The notes under the pieces: model-generated
The model's database searches: none
Seen by the model: only the letters and a program-made list of their open reading frames with translations
Told to the model about the DNA's origin: nothing
Position numbers and translations under genes: made by a program
Assembly (NCBI GenBank): GCA_031841125.1
Contig: CM063112.1
Coordinates: 13,976,603 to 14,040,602 of the forward strand
Direction of reading: 5' to 3'
Source of the DNA: Acanthococcus lagerstroemiae
Taxonomy: Eukaryota; Arthropoda; Insecta; Hemiptera; Eriococcidae
DNA length: 64,000 bases
Shown: positions 44,270 to 55,214 of the stretch, piece by piece
How the letters are laid out: each line of letters starts with the position of its first letter
How positions within the stretch are numbered: position 1 is the stretch's first letter

Positions 44270-44620
44270 AATTTAATAAGGCTCTTTAAGACTCTTCGAC
44301 ACTCGAAGACTCGCTATCAAAATTCGTTTAGGACTTTCAAGTATCCTTTCGAGACTCATGAAAGCTCTTCAAGGTTTCTCAAGCCTCTCTGAAGTCTACA
44401 GACATTTCAAGATTCTTCCAGACTGTTCGAGGTTTCTTGAGACTGGCCAACACTTGTTTAAGACTTATAATGACTTGTATTCTGTATAAGTCTTTTGAAA
44501 ACTTTTTTTAAATAAGTGAAAGTCTTCTTGAGTTGTTCGAGAGTCACTAAATTCAAGACTCTCTCTAGTTTATAGATCCTTCAAGACTTCCAGACTTGTT
44601 TCGGGCTTCAGCCCTACAAA
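44270..44620. repeat. cryptic simple repeat of AAGACTCTTC-like words
   Basis: Words such as AAGACTCTTCGACACTCGA, TTCAAGACTCTCTC, CTTCAAGACTTCCAGACTTG and TTTCGAGACTC recur irregularly for about 350 bases. A similar short patch is at 58970-59070. This looks like slippage-derived low-complexity sequence. Confidence 0.65.
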
Positions 44621-44715
44621 TTTATTGAGGGGGCGAAAATCAAAAATTTTTCAATTGTCGAAGTCAAAAAAAGCGAAGATTTTCCAGATGTTGAGCAGAC
44701 GGGGAAAAACGTCTT

Positions 44716-44965
44716 TTTCATGCGCCATATCTTGTCCCGGAAGTTGACGGTCGTGGTTTGTGATGCTCGACTCTCCTAGGCAGAAAAGTTGGGGTAGTTT
44801 GCCGTTGCATTCTCCACGGTCTTTGTTGGGTTAGAGTTTTCTTTCTCTGTGCCTAAGAGTGTACAGCCGGAGTTCGCATTCTAGCCACGTTTTCTTTTTG
44901 ACCTGATAGTAACACACCCTGCGATTGTAATGCCATGCTCGTGTGAACTGGCGGGGTTAGAGGAA
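44716..44965 (-). mobile_element. SINE fragment
   Basis: The complement reads through CCCCGCCAGTTCACACGAGC, GGCATTACAATCGCAGGGTG and GGAGAATGCAACGGCAAACT to a degraded 3' end (GATATGGCGCATGAAAAAG). The tRNA-like head is absent and the middle of the body (the CACGACGT region) is deleted. Confidence 0.8.
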
Positions 44966-45084
44966 TAATTTTTCAACAGTTGAAGGGAAAAAACTCTTAA
45001 GACGTGTGAATTTGCCAAGTTGTATCTATAGAAAGGCCTCAGTCAACTCATTCATAAAGTTATCTAACTAGTTTTAGAATCTAG

Positions 45085-45520
45085 GCGTTTTTCTTCTTCA
45101 GGCACCATATTCGATGCCGGACGTTGGCGGTCGCGGTCTCTGACGCGTGACACTCCTGGGCAGCAGAGCAGGTCAGTGGAGGTATTTTGCCGTTGCTTTC
45201 CCCACGGTTTTGCTGCGTTAGAGTTTTCCTTCTCTGTGCCGAAGAATCTACAGTCACGTGTTTCACGACAGTGAGTAAGCTGTCCACGACGTGCGCACGC
45301 ACAGTACCATTCTTTCTGATCTGGTGGTAACACGCCCTGCGATTTTAGTACCTTGTTCGTGTGAACTGGCGAGGGTTACAGGACGCGCTGTGTTGTCCAC
45401 CTCGGTTGATATTGTAGTCGCTGCGTTCGCTAGGATGTTAGTGGGGGCATTCAGATATCTCTAGCTTTCCGGTTTGGTGGGACTCGGAACCGTCCTTGGC
45501 CACGCAGCAACTTGTAAAAA
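45085..45520 (-). mobile_element. SINE copy, nearly complete
   Basis: It extends from a CCTGAAGAAGAA tail (45108-45093 on the minus strand) through the body to a degraded head. The head retains CGAGTCCCACC-like box B sequence (near 45480) and a damaged box A end around CGTGGCCAAGG (45500-45510). A one-base insertion in the box B word (GGTTCCGAGTCC) probably kills internal transcription. Confidence 0.85.
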
Positions 45521-46855
45521 ACTTAAGATGCGTAAATTTGCCATAATTCGCAGAGGCATCGATTCTGCATGATGGAAATAATTTTGCTACCGCGTGCACG
45601 TTCGTCAGTGATGCGCGCTTACGTGCACAAAATAATGCGAATCAGCTTTTAGAAATTACTTGCAGAATGCTCAAGTCGGCCCTCATTCGTCGTAAATAGC
45701 AGAGTTTACTCGAGCATACGAATACAAATATAAACGCGAGAGCACTTCAGCGGATTAAACATTTTGCAGAAGCTGGCATGGTTTTTTCTTCCTCTTTGTG
45801 TGTGTGTGTGTGTGTGTGTGCGTGTTTTTATTCCGAACTGATGGCTATTTTCCATGGCCGAGGGTGCGTGGTTGGGTGACATTGTCGACACCAAAATGCG
45901 GAAATGACGGTCGCCGAGTCTGCGATCTACAACCGCACACGATAAGTACCGAACGATGTAATTCTCGGGAAATATTACAGTCTATACCATTACTGGAACT
46001 GGAGGGGGAAAAAAAGTTTACCAATATTTCGGTTTATTGGCGAGTAAATAACGCGGAAAAGTCTTCTTTGTTTTTTTTTTTTGTTGAGGGAAGGGGTTAC
46101 GAGTGTTTTATAAATTTCACGCGTAATCCTCATCCGGGATTTGCTTTTTGTTCGTGGTTGTTCCTTATAAAAGAGGGGTAACTTGTTAGGAAATTAAGGT
46201 CCTGTGTTAAAACTGGGGTTTCAGTTGTATAGCTGGAAAAAAAAAAAAAGAAGGAAAAGAGACTAATTAAAATGGATTTGCTGGGGAGTGTGCGGAGGTG
46301 CCGGTAGAAAATCATGTTCGAGTGGCAAGTCAAAAATCTAAAGATCTTCTAGGTTTTAGCTTGTTGTCTGCTGGATATTCAATCCTAATTAGGGTAGCCG
46401 GGAAGGTTGGAAGCCAAGTGATACAATCGCAATCTTAGAACGATCCAAGATAACCTTATTCTGGTGAACCTATGATTCTTTAATGTAAACAACTGAACAG
46501 GATCTTGAAATGCTGGAATTTTGTTTCTCAAAAAACCAATTTTTTGTTTTAACCAAAACACAGGCTAAGGGTCGGCCAACTTTGCTCTTTCTAAGGAAAC
46601 GATATCGACCTATCGGAATTGCTTGTTTCTTGCTTCGCCAAATCTGAACATGCTTTGTAGAGATGTTTGAGCCATCCACTATTTAAGTCTCAAAATAAAA
46701 ATTTTATGCTTCAAATTGGCGAAAGTGGCTTCCCTTCAAACGTCAAACAGAAGAGCGAAGATAAGATTACTTTTGATCGTTGATTTCGAAGATTGCAATA
46801 TATTTTTGATCAGATCTTGATTTAAGCCACCAAAAGTATAATCTCGCTTTTGAGA
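45521..46855. other. CpG-rich block with (GT)n, then unassigned
   Basis: 45540-46160 is CpG-rich; a GT microsatellite of 12 units lies at about 45797-45820. 46170-46855 has nothing recognised. Open frame 46470-46679 (-) has no domain. Confidence 0.4.
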
Positions 46856-46859
46856 GGAG

Positions 46860-47320
46860 GCAGAACCAACCTGAGTCGCTGCCGCTTCCCAATCCTTTCG
46901 CCTCGGGTTCGAGTTCCCCCAGCGCTGGAAAGTTAGTGATATATTCGAATACCTCCACTAACATGCCAACCAATACAGCAACTACAGTATCAATCAAGGT
47001 GGAAACATGACCCGTCCTGTTACTCTCGTCAGTTCTCGCGAATAAGGCGATACAATCATAGGGCGTGTTACCACCAGATCAGAAAGATGGGTACTGTGCG
47101 TGTACATCTCTTGGACAGCTGACTCAGTGTCGTGAAACGTGTGGCTAGTAAATGAACTGCGGCTGCACCCTCTTCGACTCAGAGAAGGAAAATTAACGCA
47201 AAAGAACCGTGAGGAAAGCAACGGCAAACTACCTCAACTAACTTGCCCAGGAGAATCGCGCGTCAGGAAATCGCAACTGCCGACATCCGGCATCAGATAC
47301 TGCACCTGAAGAAGGAGAAA
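46860..47320 (+). mobile_element. SINE copy in plus orientation
   Basis: Box B GGTTCGAGTTC is at 46906-46916. The body then runs through ACTACAGTATCAATCAAGGT, GGCGTGTTACCACCAGATCA, GCGGCTGCACCCTCTTCGAC and GAAAGCAACGGCAAACTACC to the 3' end CACCTGAAGAAGGAGAAA at about 47305-47322. Box A is degraded (near 46872-46885). It is the only plus-oriented copy, which confirms that the repeat reads from the tRNA-like head to a GAA-rich tail. Confidence 0.85.
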
Positions 47321-47322
47321 AA

Positions 47323-47636
47323 CCGACTTGACACTGAAAATCAAAGTACCAAAACAGGGGTCTTTTGCGTTATTTAGTTTGAATATCCCATCACGTTTTG
47401 CATTCAGAGATCCGAAACCTGAAGTTCGTATCGTTGAGAAGCCACTGTTAGATAAAATACAAAATTTATGGATCGAATGTTCTCTCTGTTGCTTTATAGT
47501 GGTTTTGAAGACAATCTAAAATGGGCAAAATTGACTGAATCTCCTAGATGAAGAGAAAAAAAAATTGAAATCGAAGTTTGTAGTCGCTGATTTCAATAAT
47601 TGTGTTAAATTTTCTTGGTAAATCTTAATGTAGATC
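47323..47636. other. unassigned stretch
   Basis: AT-rich sequence between a SINE and a MITE. The open frame 47328-47519 (+) has no recognised domain. Confidence 0.3.
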
Positions 47637-47644
47637 CTTATAAT

Positions 47645-47858
47645 CAGGGACATACCGAAGCGTTTTCCTGGTGTGGGGGGAGGCAAAAATTGTGAAAATC
47701 CTAACTCAGAATTTTCCCAAGTATCGAATCAAAAAAATCTTTTGACTCTTTGAATTTTCCCAATTCCGCCTGACTGAAATTGTAAATTTCCCCAACTGCT
47801 GAGTGAAAGATTCCTATAGGAGGTAAGTCTCCCCCCCCCCCCTATCGGTACGTTCCTG
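47645..47858. mobile_element. CAGGGACGTACC hAT MITE, copy 2, exact duplication
   Basis: The ends are CAGGGACATACC and GGTACGTTCCTG. The 8-bp CTTATAAT is exactly duplicated (47637-47644 and 47859-47866). The interior shares CTTTTGACT, AATTCCGCCTGACTGAAAT and a C-run with copies 1 and 3. At 214 bp it probably represents the basic unit of the family. Confidence 0.9.
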
Positions 47859-47866
47859 CTTATAAT

Positions 47867-48404
47867 ACAAATCTCCCTTCACATTTTCTCAGTTTTTCAA
47901 TTTCAAATAGAAAAATTTCTTTAATGGCGAGGCTGTAGAAGAGATCTAATCATGTTCAACAGTGCTGATGCAATTCAAGCCATCTAGTCGCGTATGAAAA
48001 TCTAGAGGTTCTGATGCATAAGTATCTGTTTGCCACAATTCCACAGTTTCAAAACCTCTCAAACGGCCACTTTAATGAACCTCCCTGTGGCGATACATAA
48101 CCAATGAGAAAGCTCCATCTATGTAAAGTAGCTCCCAGTAGATAGATAGGCACTTCCTAGTTGCATGACAATGTTTAAAGTAATGGTGAAGATTACAACC
48201 GAGCTCCTGGAGTGATTGCGGGATTGCCACAGTGGCAGGTCTATTCGGGGCTCTTAAGAGGATTTAAAATGATCCTTTAGAACCTGAAAGAAAGTCAAAA
48301 AACCACATGCTTGCTAAGTAAATGCCAACTGCTGAAAACCACCCTCACATAAAAAATAATAATAGAAGTAGAAATTTGCAAGCTCTAATAGATATACTTA
48401 CTTC
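47867..48404. other. unassigned stretch
   Basis: No gene or repeat family is recognised. It probably belongs to an intron of the gene containing the SAM exon. Confidence 0.3.
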
Positions 48405-48632
48405 CCGATGTTTAATCAGTTACCCGCGGAAAAGTTACCCATTTGTTACCCTCGGGTTACCTTGATTCCCCTTTAGTGACCCGGTAACTGGCGGGATACT
48501 ACGCAATTAGTTACCCTCTAGTTACCCGCGGCGGAAAAGTTACCCTTTGTTACCCTCAGATTACCCTCGTGCCCCTTTAGTTATACCCGGGTAATAACTA
48601 ATGGGATTTTGCACATCGGGTTTCCAGTACTT
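48405..48632. mobile_element. GTTACC-rich dimeric repeat, copy 2
   Basis: Two units share CCGCGGAAAAGTTACCC, TTTGTTACCCTC and CCCCTTTAGT with copy 1 at 35312-35603. Each ends in a near-palindrome (for example AGTTATACCCGGGTAATAACT) followed by GGGATTTTGCACATCGGG. The outer ends CCCGATGTTTAATC and (complement) CCCGATGTGCAAAATC are inverted. No coding capacity. Confidence 0.75.
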
Positions 48633-48973
48633 CTTTACCTTCTGTAAAAGTATAAAAAATTTTATTAGCTTTGCTTAAAATATTATGTGGTTAGCAACCA
48701 TTCAACACCTATGCCTAAAGCTCATTGAAACTGAATATATCGACTCCTGAATAGTTTTTAGCTGAGAAATACCTTTTGAAGCTCCTGGCTAAAAATATGT
48801 ATCTTGTATCTTCAGAAAATTCATATTGTTTGAATACACTCAATTTAAAAATGTATTTAAACAAGTACTTGATTATTATATGTAAGTTTGAAAACAACAG
48901 TAAATTAGTATCACACGTACTTGATAACAGTATTAAGAAGGAAATTAATTAAGGAGGAACGTTTTTGTTACAG

Positions 48974-49108
48974 CCTGTGGTTAAATGGACTGAGGATAAT
49001 GTTGAAGATTGGATGGTCGCTCTTCGGTTTCACCATTATGTTAGTATATTCAAAGAGCGCGAGATACAAGGTCCTGAGCTGTTATATCTTAATCGGAGTA
49101 TCCTACGA
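48974..49108 (+). CDS. internal exon encoding a SAM domain
   Basis: This 135-base exon has a TTTTTGTTACAG acceptor immediately before it and a consensus GTAAGT donor immediately after, both in phase 0, giving exactly 45 codons. It encodes PVVKWTEDNVEDWMVAL, RFHHYVSIFKEREIQGPELL and YLNRSILR. The pattern W(S/T)-EDV--WL--L-L--Y---F----I-G--LL-L is that of helices 1-4 of a SAM (sterile alpha motif) domain, a protein- or RNA-binding module. The last helix should come from the next exon, which I could not find. SAM domains occur in kinases, adaptors, receptors and chromatin proteins. The spacing F---EI-G-ELL-L-R resembles diacylglycerol kinase delta/eta-type domains, but this is too short to name the gene. 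It is the one clear host exon here. The AT-rich DNA around it is presumably intron. Confidence 0.8.
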
Positions 49109-50695
49109 GTAAGTACCAATTTGCTTTAACTTATCTGATATTGGACATGTTTGTGACAAATTAGGTATGTACATATATTGAAGGTAATATTTTGAGTGAG
49201 GTATTTAGAATTGGGTCATGAAGACCCTGACCTGTTAAATCAGCCAATCATAACAATAATTAAATTGAAGATAAACAGAAGATATATTTTACTCTCCTCC
49301 CCTATCATCTCGACTGAATAATATTTCTCATCTACTACAATAACATTTTTATACCTACATAAATCTTGCGCTTGTTAAGTGTAGTACTAGTATGTATAAA
49401 TGGTTGTATACATATTTTGTACAGTGAAAATTCATCACTTGGGAACTTAATAATAATAATAACACTACTGAACAACTATTTAGCACAACGCATTTCGACA
49501 GGTGATTCTGAGGTACTTTTTAACGCTGAACACGATACTGCGACCCATTTTTCTCTGTCACATCACAATTCGGAGTTCTGAACGACTGAAATTCTTTTTC
49601 ATTTTGTTTTTGCAATGGAATAAGCGGTACCACTGACTGATATTATAAGTATTATCAGACCACTATAACAGAAAACAAACAGACGGAATACACACCACTA
49701 CACACAACCTCAACACACGACTACACGAATCAGTATGACCATATTCAGTTCCTAAACCTCTTTTTAAACACATTTAGTTGAATTTCTTATAATTTTTGAT
49801 CAGAAGAACTAGACGTGATAGAGAAAAACGGCCGACAGCACTGTATTCAGCGTTGAGAAGCACTCAAGAATCACCTCCCTAAATGCATTGTGCTAGAAAA
49901 AAAATTCATTTTGTTCAGTAATGTAATTGATTTCATCAAAATAATCTCGGATTGTATAGTCCATGAGAGGAAAACTGAAATAATAACATAGTATCTCCAG
50001 GTTTGTGTTTATAATGGTATGAAGGATATTCATAAGGTGATACCTACTTCTTTAGTATCAGGCTGATATTAATAGTGCACATTTTACTTATTTGTAGTAT
50101 GGTGATATCCCAGTGGTGAAAGAGATTTAGGAAGACCTATCATGCTGGGTATATGAGCCATATTTCCAATGTAATGCTATATCTGTAAGTCTTCTGGTCA
50201 AAAGTAAATGCTGCAGCATATTTTGTGGGTAAGCCTGATAAGTATGGCAGTTGTGGCACTGCTAAGTACAGTTGCTGACCACCACACTTCTCAATTACTT
50301 ACAAATGTGTAAGGTTTTATTAACTCTTCTTGGCAGTGTGATTGGAAAATATAGGGGGACTAGTTCCAAAGTAACTGATATACCTTTTTCCTAATGTATA
50401 TCTGATAAGTTATTATTTGTTGAATGCACTGTACTGTCTGTTGTAAGTTGATAACTGACATCCAGAAATCACCTGACAACAAACGAACAAATGTGTGTGC
50501 ATTGTAATTACTATACTTATTTTGAAAGTGTAAGCTGTCTCCTTGAGTCTGATCTCACAAGTAGTGTATTCTAAGTTATGTATTAAACATGATGCTGTCT
50601 GTGCAATAGTAATAGCACTGGTTTATTAGATAGTAGTATAGTCATGTTTATGAGTACTGGGTATTCATCATCCGGCAGTATTTCACATGGAGACT
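49109..50695 (+). other. AT-rich intron-like stretch downstream of the SAM exon
   Basis: About 1.6 kb of AT-rich DNA without recognised repeats. It begins with the GTAAGT donor of the SAM exon. No phase-0 acceptor followed by a plausible SAM C-terminal helix was found. The open frame at 49366-49581 lacks homology. Confidence 0.5.
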
Positions 50696-50705
50696 AGTTC
50701 TGCTA

Positions 50706-50872
50706 AAGCTCTAGATAGGAGAGTACGATCATCCGCCATTCTGAATCCAACCGCGCCCATCAATGCCAAATTGACTACGCAGTATGCTCCTCATAGTCGG
50801 ATTCGGCATCCACGGGCACAGTTGAAGTCAAAATGGCGGATAATCGTACTTACACAAAGTATATAGAGCTCT
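50706..50872. mobile_element. palindromic MITE, CCGCCATTTTGA family, copy 2
   Basis: It starts AAGCTCTAGATAGGAG and ends with ATATAGAGCTCT. Inverted ATCCGCCATTCTGAATC and GAAGTCAAAATGGCGGAT sit on the two arms, with a central GACTACGCAG...CATAGTC hairpin, the same architecture as copy 1. Flanks CTAGTTCTGCT (50694-50704) and CTAGTTCTACT (50871-50881) suggest a duplication of about 10 bases with one change, overlapping the element ends. Confidence 0.8.
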
Positions 50873-51396
50873 AGTTCTACTTCTGATATCCTGTTAGTAT
50901 ATATAGAAGGTGTCATAACAAACTGAAACTTCTTTCAAGGAAGTATGACTCATGCGTTCAATATATGAGTAGTACATCTCAGTTGCTTCTGTTTCACAGA
51001 CTAGTACTTTTTTTTACAAATAGTCTTGGATTGTTGTTCATGTGTTGATTTTGGTCAGTCAATGGTGGAAATTCTTGACTACAGTTCCATATGCTTTTCA
51101 ATATTTTAATTGTAGGTAATATTGTTAAGAGGTGCTTGCATTGTCTTTAGGGTAATCAATCAGTAAGTTGGATGTGCTCGCATTGTTTTTGCAATGATTG
51201 ATTAGTAAGTTGATGTAACCATTCTTGCCATTGATGATATTAGGATATTCGTTGTTCTTGTAGGTTGATTATTTATAACTTCTATGAAACCATTCTAAAA
51301 ACACTATCTTTCTGCTGTAACAATAAATGAATGAATTGTTGGTGTAATGGCAATACTGTGTGCGTATGTTTAGCACAGGTGTAACTCTGGTATAAT

Positions 51397-52735
51397 AGAG
51401 TTCAATTGGGTGAGATTATCCGCCATCTTGATTCACAATGTGCGTTTTCCCTCGTTTAAACACTTATAAAGGAGCTATTTTCAATTGGTTTTGCAATTAA
51501 TTAGCTCCTGTTGTTGTTATATTCCTTAGTCTTTCAACCAGTAGGTTTGACGTCTTCACTTGTTTCTCCTGCGCTGATATTTTCATTTTTAAGAAGGATT
51601 TACACTATGTATCCTTTATTATCTTTTCTTCATAACTCATTCTTTGCCGTTCTTTCCAGTTTTCTCCCTCATCCATTCCCTCTAGCAATAATTGCTCGTG
51701 TTAGTTTTAGTTATGCAAAATATAGATAATTTGAGTATTCAGCCAAAATTACAAATTACAATCAAAAGTATTAATAGAGTTCCAGGAGACCTATTATGAA
51801 ACTTTTTATCATGATACCACAAATTGTTACAGTGGTAACTTGATTCAAACTGCATTAAGTTACCACTGTAACAATTTGTAGTGTTGTGATAAAAGTTTCA
51901 TAATAGGTCTCCTGATTTACCATTGATATGATTGTACTATTTATATTTTTTATGTAACTTTGATGGCGAAAGAGTTCCATCATTTATCTGTTAAGGGTGT
52001 GTTTTGTTAAAAGATGTTGATAGTAAATACTAGGTGTGGTGTTTTTTGCATATTCAATTGCAAAACTATAATATACTTAATTCAAGATTTGACTGTGGAA
52101 AATCCCGTACTAGTTGTGCTGGGTTGGTGCCTGATGCTAGTATTTAGGAGTATAGTTAGAACCTAATAGCTATAAGAAGAAAAATATTGAAATACCATTG
52201 ATATTTCAAGATAATTATCAGTGTTTTCCAATCGTTCCATTTAACACTATTTGTATATCAATGGTGCCCAAAATTCCTTGAAAGTATTGATATTTTGACA
52301 GGACTTTAAACATTCAATTCATATGGCTATAAGGAGATTATGTGAAATGATGGGAAACCCCAATAGATTCAATGTTTAATGGTCCTTGCTCACATTAAGC
52401 ATTATTTTTCTTAGAACAACTGAACTTGGTTGTTAAATTTCCTTGTGTTTATTCTTAGAGATGTTACAGTGCACAATACCAGTATTTGATGAAGCTTAAT
52501 GACTGAATTCTATAGTGCTAAGGAAAATAATAACTGTGAACTAAGCTCCTTATTGTTCCATATGCAGTCCCTGGCATAAACTATTAACACATTGTTCTTA
52601 AAACTAATTTGAAGATGACTTCTTTTACCCGAATGGAGAAAAACGCACATTGTGAATCAATATGGCGGATAATCATTCCCATCTTTTCATTGCGAATCAA
52701 TATGGCGGATGTTTATACCCATCTTTATAGAGATC
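51397..52735. mobile_element. 1.3-kb element bounded by inverted CCGCCAT-containing ends
   Basis: The left end includes GAGATTATCCGCCATCTTGA then TTCACAATGTGCGTTTTCCC. The same sequence appears inverted at 52630-52670 and again, partly, at 52680-52735. The ends resemble the palindromic MITEs. The interior is AT-rich, contains the long hairpin 51784-51915 and no transposase. I infer a larger relative of the palindromic family, or two inverted MITE copies enclosing unrelated DNA. Confidence 0.5.
51784..51915. repeat. long near-perfect hairpin, ~58-bp stem
   Basis: The left arm 51784-51842 begins CAGGAGACCTATTATGAAAC and ends TTGTTACAGTGGTAACTT. The right arm 51858-51915 is its complement with only about six differences and one gap. 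The loop is about 15 bases. It could be a small fold-back transposon, or, if transcribed, a hairpin RNA precursor of the size of insect pre-miRNA or hpRNA. No TA or other duplication was certain. Confidence 0.85.
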
Positions 52736-52739
52736 TATG

Positions 52740-55000
52740 TAGTTGCAGAAGTTATACCTGCACTTAATGTACATAGGCGGTGTTGCCATTACCCAAACTT
52801 TTCATTCAGCTATTGTTATAACAGCAGAGCTCGTGTCAGCGTCTTAGCCTTTAGAATAATAGCAGGTATAAAACGACGTACAAAGAACAACTAATATTGT
52901 CATCAATGGCGGCGGATGGCTTCACGAACTTACTGATCTATCATTGGGAAGACAGTCAGAGCACACCGTAACGATACCATAATTAAGATACTGAACGGCG
53001 AAACTTGAAGCGAAGTTAGTTGGCGATAGTGGCGTGGAAAGCACAAGATGATTCTGCTAGAATGAAAGAGAAGATCGAGTGTGGAGAAAAATAAAACCGG
53101 AAGACGAAGAGGGCAAATCCGATAGTTAATTACATTGTTTCTGCGGCTGCAAAAGGTAAACTGCCGCGTGGAGTGTGAATTGCCAGGTGGAGTTTACGCT
53201 TTACGATGATACGAGTGTATGTATGTATTCTGTATGTATTGTCATTCAGCCAGCAGGCAGCAAAAACTAGAGGCATATTTCTGAGGGAAACCCGATAGCA
53301 AAAAAAAAAGAAACTATTCCGGCTTCCAGCCGAAATTTCGCCTTTCTTCGACTTCATAAAAATGTTGTTCTCCATTCAGAAGCAGGAAGAAGAAAGTTCC
53401 GAAATAATTTGTAATACGTTTGCCAAAGTTCGACGTCTTTTGAACACCGCCGTGCACTTTCAAATTTTATGCCTTTGATGGCGACGTGCTTTCCTTTCCC
53501 CCCTTTTTTTCTTTTTTTCAATTTAAAACGACGAAGCTCTCCGTTAGTAAACTTGACTGTTGAAATCGAGTTTCGATAATAATTACTGTTGGGGGAAGGG
53601 AGATGAAAGGCCTCAATCTGCGGTCGGAAGAGGTTGGAACTCGAAACGCGTGTACAGAATGGAAGTTTCGGTTTTCAGTTTCGCATTTTCGAGCGCCAAA
53701 ACGAAAAGCAAGCCTGGCCGGATCGACAGCTAGAATTTCGCTTTTCGCGAGCTCGTATATGACACTCGTGATTAAAACCACCCGAGATAAAACCATTATT
53801 CACAATAAACTAGAACATTTTCATGCCATTTTTTTCTCCTAATGGACTTAACCGTGCTATAAACTTTTATCAGCTTTCTTTTTTAATGGACCTAGCTATT
53901 CTGTATCAATAACCAACCTCGTTTTTCACCAACTTTCGAAACTGATAAAGCCTTTTTAAAAAATGATAAAAAAAAAATAAATAAATATATTGAAACCTAC
54001 TTACGAGGAAAAGGGAGAGGAAGAGTTAAACCGAATCACGCGGATATTAAAACCCTCGACACGAAATGTTGCATTAGTTGACAAATTTATTATATATACC
54101 TTTTGCGCTCTCCCTCACTGGCTCACTCTCTCTACTTTCTCCATCCCTGTGCTCGTGAATTGCTATAACATTTCGGACGATGAAGAGGGTGGCAGATCCG
54201 TTTCATTTTCTCGCAGATAGCATAACCGAAATATTTTTCGACCGTATTAGGGTTGTAAAGCTGCGTGTTTTTCTATCTCATTCGAATGTTTTCCCAACTT
54301 CTCTCTTTTTTTTCCTATTTCGAATGCATTAAACTGGTATTACCTGCTTTCTGTACAAACGCTAGAACAGCGTTTTCAATTTTTCTTTCTTCCTTCTTTT
54401 TCTTTTCTGTTTTGCTACAACAGCAGCAGCTTTTGTGTATTTCGATGTGGCAGCTTTTTGGCTGCAAGCTTGGGACGGGCGACGTGGGGCGATGCGGGTG
54501 AATTATTCGAATTTCAGCCCACCGGTGTTCTGGGGTGTCCGATGGCGGAAGCGTTTTGGATGTATTTCAAATCGGCGACGTTGGATGGCGCGTCTGAAAT
54601 TTATTCTCGAGGGAGGAGCTCAAATTTATTACCGTCCTGACGTGCCGGCGAAGACTGGGTCGTCTACGGCAGCCAAGCACGGCGTGGATATTTTGCATCC
54701 GTAAGCGAATACCCCCGCGCGGAAGCGTGTTTCGAACAGAAATTGGATGTCAGGAGTCAGGTCGCGGCTATGCTCGGAAAATGGAAACCATTTAGACGGC
54801 GGCGTGGTATGGGTTTTCAGACGCGAAATGTAAACGAGTCGGTCTCGGAGAACTATATTTATATTCGAAACGGGACGTCTGTTTATTTGGAAAAATATGT
54901 CAGTTTGGCCAACAGTGAATTTGTAAACGTTGGACTGGCTCGGGCTGACAAATAGATCCACTGATAGGTCAACAAACAAAATCTTGGTGCTACCTGGACT
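52740..55000. other. CpG-rich low-repeat block
   Basis: About 2.2 kb. 52900-53100 and 53500-54950 are CpG-rich. A-runs at 53290-53310 and 53960-53990 and T/C tracts at 54300-54420 occur. Overlapping frames on both strands at 54435-55069 have no domains. A CAGCAGCAG patch (about 54420) follows a pyrimidine tract but no exon is convincing. Confidence 0.4.
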
Positions 55001-55006
55001 AGAGTA

Positions 55007-55132
55007 CCTGGAAACACTTGAGTACTGACATCCGCCATTTTGAGTCGCTTGGTGCCCGATGATTCCCAATTCACTACGCGGAACGTGCCGCGTATCGAGT
55101 TGTGAATCATCGGGCTCCGGGCGTTTCCAGGT
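55007..55132. mobile_element. palindromic MITE, CCGCCATTTTGA family, copy 3
   Basis: ACCTGGAAACACTTGAG near 55008 pairs with GTTTCCAGGT near 55123-55132. CATCCGCCATTTTGAGTC lies on the left arm. The core GCCCGATGATTCCCAATTCA pairs with TTGTGAATCATCGGGC around a CACTACGCGG...CCGCGTA centre like that of copies 1 and 2. The right-arm counterpart of the CCGCCAT site is missing, so the palindrome is incomplete. Confidence 0.65.
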
Positions 55133-55214
55133 GTTGTTGCGGGATTTCCCTCGGAAGTGTCATTGCTGTGGTGGTTATTCTACAGCATGCACAGAACATG
55201 TGTGAACGTCTCTT

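Noticed and set aside
49195..49320. Next SAM exon, reading ELGHEDPDLLNQPIITIIKL
   Set aside because: It looks like a SAM C-terminal helix, but the frame requires a G that belongs to the TTTAG acceptor. In the phase demanded by the previous exon the reading stops after nine codons.
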